11,515 nt of DNA from Conidiobolus incongruus B7586 (Eukaryota; Entomophthoromycota; Entomophthoromycetes; Entomophthorales; Conidiobolaceae): contig JNEM01007721.1 of the NCBI GenBank assembly GCA_000697335.1, forward strand, positions 1-11,515. Direction: 5' to 3'. Shown here in pieces: positions 8,141 through 11,515 of this stretch; the stretch's first letter is position 1, and each line of letters begins with the position of its first letter. A model generated the notes under the pieces. The model was not told the DNA's origin. It saw only the letters and a program-made list of their open reading frames with translations, and did not search any database. Made by a program: the position numbers and the translations under genes.

Positions 8141-9349
8141 TTATAAATTATTGAGATTTTCCCAATCTACACTACTAACTCTATTAAGATCTTCCTTAAC
8201 ACCCTTACTTTGTTGATTCTCATCACCGTCGTCATTTTCATCATCCGTCAAATCGTCATCATTGCTATTATGATTCTGGTTCATTGGATCATTGGGTCCT
8301 TCTAAACCCTCCTGACTCACTCTAAAGATATTGGAATTTCGGGGTAGAAAGTTGAGTCGGGTTAGGATACGCTCCTCAAAGTAGCATTCGCGTTCCGTGA
8401 TGAGTTCGGATGGCGAGTGGCGATTCAAATCGGCTAGCTGGTCGGAAGCGTTCGACTTGTTAAGAAGGATTTTTTCAACGTTTTCTTTGATTAGCGCACA
8501 ATGATCTCTCAGATGGGCGACTAAAGTCAACTTATGAGTATTATTCTGATATCAAAAGCTTATGTTAATACCTTGGTTCTGTTTCAACAACCTAGTAATT
8601 TTTTTCAACTCTTTGTAGCATTTTAGCCTAGGGTTGAAGATTTCAAGTTGATTATTCAATGCTTGATCTATTTCGATTGCTTTGGCTTTTTCCTGTCAGT
8701 TTTAATTAGTTTTATGTTTTATAAATTGTGATTATTCCTGAACTCACTCTATTTAATTCCTTAACTACTAACTCCAGCTCTCTCTCCACCTCCTCAACGT
8801 CTTCAACACTACTTGGAGGTTGATCCAAACACTAAATCCTAGTTAATAATAGCATTATAAAAAATAGGAGATAATATTACCTGGTAAAATTTACTTTCAA
8901 AATTCTGACCCAATTCCAAATTAAAAATACTATTCAAACAATATAACTCGAAAACGTCAAAATTTTTATCCACTGAACTTTCTAAGAGGGTTTCGATTTC
9001 GTGCATACCCTACCATCTTTAATTAATACGAATTAATCAAATCAAATAATTAGGCTACCTGATTAATTTCCAATTCTCCAGTCAACCTAGTTTTTAAAAA
9101 CTCTTTAAAACCGTCTAAAGCTTGATATAGGAGATTATTGACGCTGTTGATAACGTCATCGATGAAGTGTAGAGGGATAAAGTCGAGTTTTTCGATAACT
9201 AACTCATTTAACCTAGTTTTCTCCTCAAGAGTTAGTGATTTGTTATCGTTTTTGAGTCTTTTTTCACTTTGTTTGGATTCGTTGGTAAAGTTGGAATAGG
9301 TGCGTTTTTGATTGGGGCTTGATACTTGTTGGCTAGTATTTGTAGACAT
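8141..9349 (-). CDS. MIS12: Mis12/Mtw1 kinetochore subunit, five exons
   Basis: Exons on the minus strand are 9349-9059, 9009-8881, 8831-8748, 8692-8572 and 8520-8141, coding 334 residues. The ATG at 9349 is directly preceded by an in-frame TAA. Residues 48-86 (with DFIPLHFIDDVINSVNN) align by eye with the yeast Mtw1 start (GYPPISLVDDIINAVNE). Exon 2 carries LLESSVDKNFDVFELY, close to Mtw1 LLENSVDKNFDKLELY, and this phrase appears only after splicing. Residues 141-230 are rich in charged and leucine residues, as in the coiled stalk. The tail (about 286-310) is strongly acidic. In the family, Mis12 pairs with Nnf1/PMF1 inside the four-subunit Mis12/MIND complex, which links CENP-C and the inner kinetochore to Ndc80 and KNL1/Spc105. 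Yeast Mtw1 has 289 residues, so this protein is longer, mostly at both ends. The gene converges with the transporter gene and has its promoter above 9350. Confidence 0.9.
8521..8571 (-). other. MIS12 intron 4 (51 bp)
   Basis: The donor is CCAAG|GTATTA and the acceptor GACTTTAG|TCGCC, phase 1, making a GTC codon across the junction. The unspliced frame has a TGA inside this stretch. Earlier AG sites (CAG and AAG) do not match the donor phase, so this pair is the simplest solution. The putative branch site, TTGAC, is very close to the acceptor. Confidence 0.7.
8693..8747 (-). other. MIS12 intron 3 (55 bp)
   Basis: The donor is AATAGA|GTGAGT and the acceptor CTGACAG|GAAAAA, phase 0. An ACTAAT lies upstream of the acceptor as a branch-site candidate. 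Both borders are close to the fungal consensus. Confidence 0.82.
8832..8880 (-). other. MIS12 intron 2 (49 bp)
   Basis: The donor is TACCAG|GTAATA and the acceptor ATTTAG|TGTTTG, phase 0, with TTAAC as a good branch-site candidate. A nearer AG (ACTAG) is 7 bases upstream and would shift into a frame with an early stop. Confidence 0.8.
9010..9058 (-). other. MIS12 intron 1 (49 bp)
   Basis: On the minus strand the donor is AATCAG|GTAGCC and the acceptor GGTAG|GGTATG, phase 0. Without splicing the frame ends three codons later. Removal restores the conserved region of exon 2. Confidence 0.85.
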
Positions 9350-9620
9350 TTATTATTACTATTATTATTAATTTTAATTATGAGGATTAGGGATTGAAAG
9401 AGGTATATAATGAAATTTTAATTATTCTTTGTTTTAATCCCAATACAATCAAAATTTAATTGGTTAGTTTTTTAGTTTTTAATGGAATTAAACTTTAGAA
9501 AAAATTGATGATGTAATTGAAAATTTTATACCAATATCACCAAAATTGTGTTTACACATTTCCCTCCTCCCCACCCTATCTGACATGCCATAGACGAATC
9601 TCGTTTTTATATATAAAATC
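9350..9620 (-). promoter_or_regulatory. Promoter side of MIS12 with a G-rich tract
   Basis: This is the stretch immediately upstream of the MIS12 start. Most of it is A/T, but 9562-9576 is almost pure C on the plus strand (CCCTCCTCCCCACCC), so the coding strand reads GGGTGGGGAGGAGGG about 215 bases before the ATG. It is the only such block in several kilobases. A TATATATAAAA-like run lies at 9607-9616 on the far side. Calling it a promoter is inference from position. Confidence 0.4.
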
Positions 9621-10076
9621 TAACTTTGGAAATATCAATGAATTCTGAATATATGTTGGCAAATATATTAAATAGTTTCAGGAAATATATCAAAATTCAA
9701 GTTAATTTTTTAATATATTTTGATTATAATAATAATCTTAGTTGATATATGAATATCATATTTTATTTGAGTTTATTTAAGATGATATTATATAGTTCAT
9801 TAGTAATTTTCAGAATTTTTTTCGAAAATAACTATTTCAAAATAGGAAGAACATCTGTGTAATGATTTTGATTGGAATCTAACTTGATCTAATTATGAAT
9901 TTCAACAGTTTTGAAATAATAAATACACAAAAAATAATATTATATTATTAATAATTCAACATTGATTTAGATAATTTTTGAACTTGAGTCAATTTTACAA
10001 CATTAGAATTCTGCCTCATCCTTTAACAAATCAATAGTTGAATTTTATTAAGCATTTTATCAATATCCTAATTATC

Positions 10077-10131
10077 ATTCAACATTTAGACCAAATCATA
10101 TATATCAATATTATTCAACTTTTTGACCAAA
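10077..10131. repeat. Near-identical 19-base direct repeats
   Basis: ATTCAACATTTAGACCAAA (10077-10095) and ATTCAACTTTTTGACCAAA (10113-10131) match at 17 of 19 positions and start 36 bases apart. Both contain GACCAAA, which is not low-complexity, so chance is less likely than for pure A/T strings. Confidence 0.5.
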
Positions 10132-10199
10132 ACTAAACTGAAATTTTTTGAAATATTTTTAATCCTTAGTATTTTCTATAGTGTAAAATAATTTGATAA

Positions 10200-10560
10200 G
10201 AAACATATTAAGTTTATTACCTTAAAATCATAGAAATAGGAAAATTTTTCAAATTTTTTTATTATATTATTAGTTTTAGAATATATATAAATAATTAATA
10301 AGTTTAAATTATATATATATAGATATATAATATTTTTTCATTGAATAATTAACTTTGAATGATTTATTATTTAATATAATAATATTACCATAGAATTAAA
10401 AAAATGGGAAATTTTTTAATTTTTGATTTTTCAAAAATATTATTAGTTGCAAATAAAAAAATATATTCAAAACAAATAAAAAAATAAATAGTTTTGAATT
10501 ATATATATATAATAATTTTTTTGATTAAAAAATTTATTTTTTAAAATTAATTGTTTAATT
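10200..10560. repeat. Possible diverged tandem duplication of about 175-190 bases
   Basis: Several marks recur in the same order: CATAGAA, a GGAAA(A)TTTTT block, ATATTATTAGTT (10264-10275 and 10437-10448) and an AATT followed by a long TA run (ending near 10320 and 10510). Offsets grow from 173 to 190 bases, as with indels. The A/T background makes this uncertain. Confidence 0.25.
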
Positions 10561-11515
10561 TAATTATGTTTAAACTAAATAATAACCATTAAAAGTTTTT
10601 TATTTTAGTATTAATAAAACTTAACCACAAATCCTCTAAAATTATTTAAAATTTACAAGCAACTTTTAATAATGAAATATTATTTAAATCAACAATTTAT
10701 TGTTAGGTAAATTATTTTAAAATTAAGAGAAAAATTATTTAAAACCTATTAAAATCTAAAAGATTTATTTTAACTATTACTTTTTTAATTATTAATAAAA
10801 TGAAAAATTATATTGAAAAACACCTTTTTATTTTAGTTAAAGAATTATCAAAATAATTTAATATTATTTACATAAGTATTTTATATATATTAAAGTTTAA
10901 ATTAAAATTAATTAATAAGAATTTAAAATAGGTACTTTATAATTTAACTAAAGCTTAAAAAAATTAGAAGAGTTATTATTAAGTAAAACTTACTAAGGTA
11001 TAACTAGAAACTAGAATTTTATAATAAATTATTACAATTAATGAATTTTAAATTCTTTTATATAATCCTTTATTAAAATATAAATCAAAATGTTAGATTA
11101 AGTTAAATAAACCCCTTTTATAAATTCTTTTAAATAAATACTTTATTGATAAGTGAATGTTAATTATTGCAATAAATTATAATAGTATATGTTATTTTTA
11201 TCAAATCTTTAAAGGAAAATTAATTAATAGTAAACTTTATATTTTTTTAAATAAAACTATTTTTAATTGGTATTTTCAATATAATTTAAGAAAACATATT
11301 ATTTTATATAATAACTATAAAATTCATAAATTTAAAATTATAAAAAACTATCTAATTAAAAACAGCTAGAAAAAACTAATATATCTAATATATTCTTTAA
11401 ACTATAACTTATGTGATTATAGTTATTTTAAGTAATTAAAAAACTAGTTTATAAGAAAAAAATTTTTTATAAGAAAATTTAATTAGTTTGTAAAATATCA
11501 AATTTTAATTTTTAA

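Larger units (their letters stand above)
9621..11515. other. AT-rich intergenic region, no recognisable gene
   Basis: G+C is near 10-15% (7 of 60 in 10441-10500). No frame resembles a known protein. The longest open stretch, at 11157-11369, is composed of Ile, Asn, Lys, Tyr and Phe codons as expected from composition alone. It contains a 19-base repeat pair (10077-10095, 10113-10131) and a possible diverged duplication (about 10200-10560). Confidence 0.7.

Noticed and set aside
8141-8530. Independent 129-residue gene on the minus strand
   Set aside because: It begins at a TTG inside an intron and is the last exon of MIS12.
9050-9349. Independent 99-residue gene on the minus strand
   Set aside because: It is exon 1 of MIS12 plus three codons read into intron 1.
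11157-11369. 70-residue frame on the plus strand
   Set aside because: Its Ile/Asn/Lys/Tyr/Phe composition is what very AT-rich DNA gives by chance; no motif, no intron borders, no neighbours.
9621-11515. Nuclear copy of mitochondrial DNA
   Set aside because: The AT-richness would allow it, but no mitochondrial protein, rRNA or tRNA sequence is recognisable.
1-11515. CRISPR array, bacterial operon or phage region
   Set aside because: Spliced genes, a nuclear-type tRNA and fungal protein families make the window eukaryotic; no regularly spaced repeats are present.

Overview
The window looks like nuclear DNA of a fungus with a very AT-rich genome. Hand counts give about 7-20% G+C between genes (5 of 60 bases in 7021-7080) and roughly 40-47% in exons. 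Introns are short (49-104 bp) with GT..AG borders. Both recognisable proteins belong to families with clear fungal members, and the tRNA is of the ordinary nuclear type. I cannot fix the lineage; an early-diverging, AT-rich fungus is plausible but is inference.

Layout: 1-2470 is AT-rich DNA without a recognisable gene. 2471-6528 (+) is a two-exon gene for a 1317-residue membrane protein of the Brefeldin A-sensitivity / aromatic acid exporter-like family (two six-helix blocks plus a C-terminal ArAE_2-type domain). 6529-7124 is extremely AT-rich spacer. 7125-7459 is a GC-richer island bordered by 11-bp direct repeats; it carries LTR-like signals on the minus strand and probably is a retroelement relic. 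7460-7862 is mixed spacer. 7863-7935 (+) is tRNA-Arg(ACG). 8141-9349 (-) is a five-exon gene for the kinetochore subunit Mis12/Mtw1, visible only after joining exons. 9350-9620 is its promoter side, with a C-rich/G-rich tract. 9621-11515 is AT-rich DNA without a recognisable gene.

The two protein genes converge on the tRNA and the island, and there is no sign that they act together: one encodes a putative membrane transporter, the other an essential chromosome-segregation protein. I see no new multi-gene system. The most useful results are the two spliced gene models, the island upstream of the tRNA with its cluster of ACGTG(A/T)C motifs, and a few small repeat structures in the spacers.
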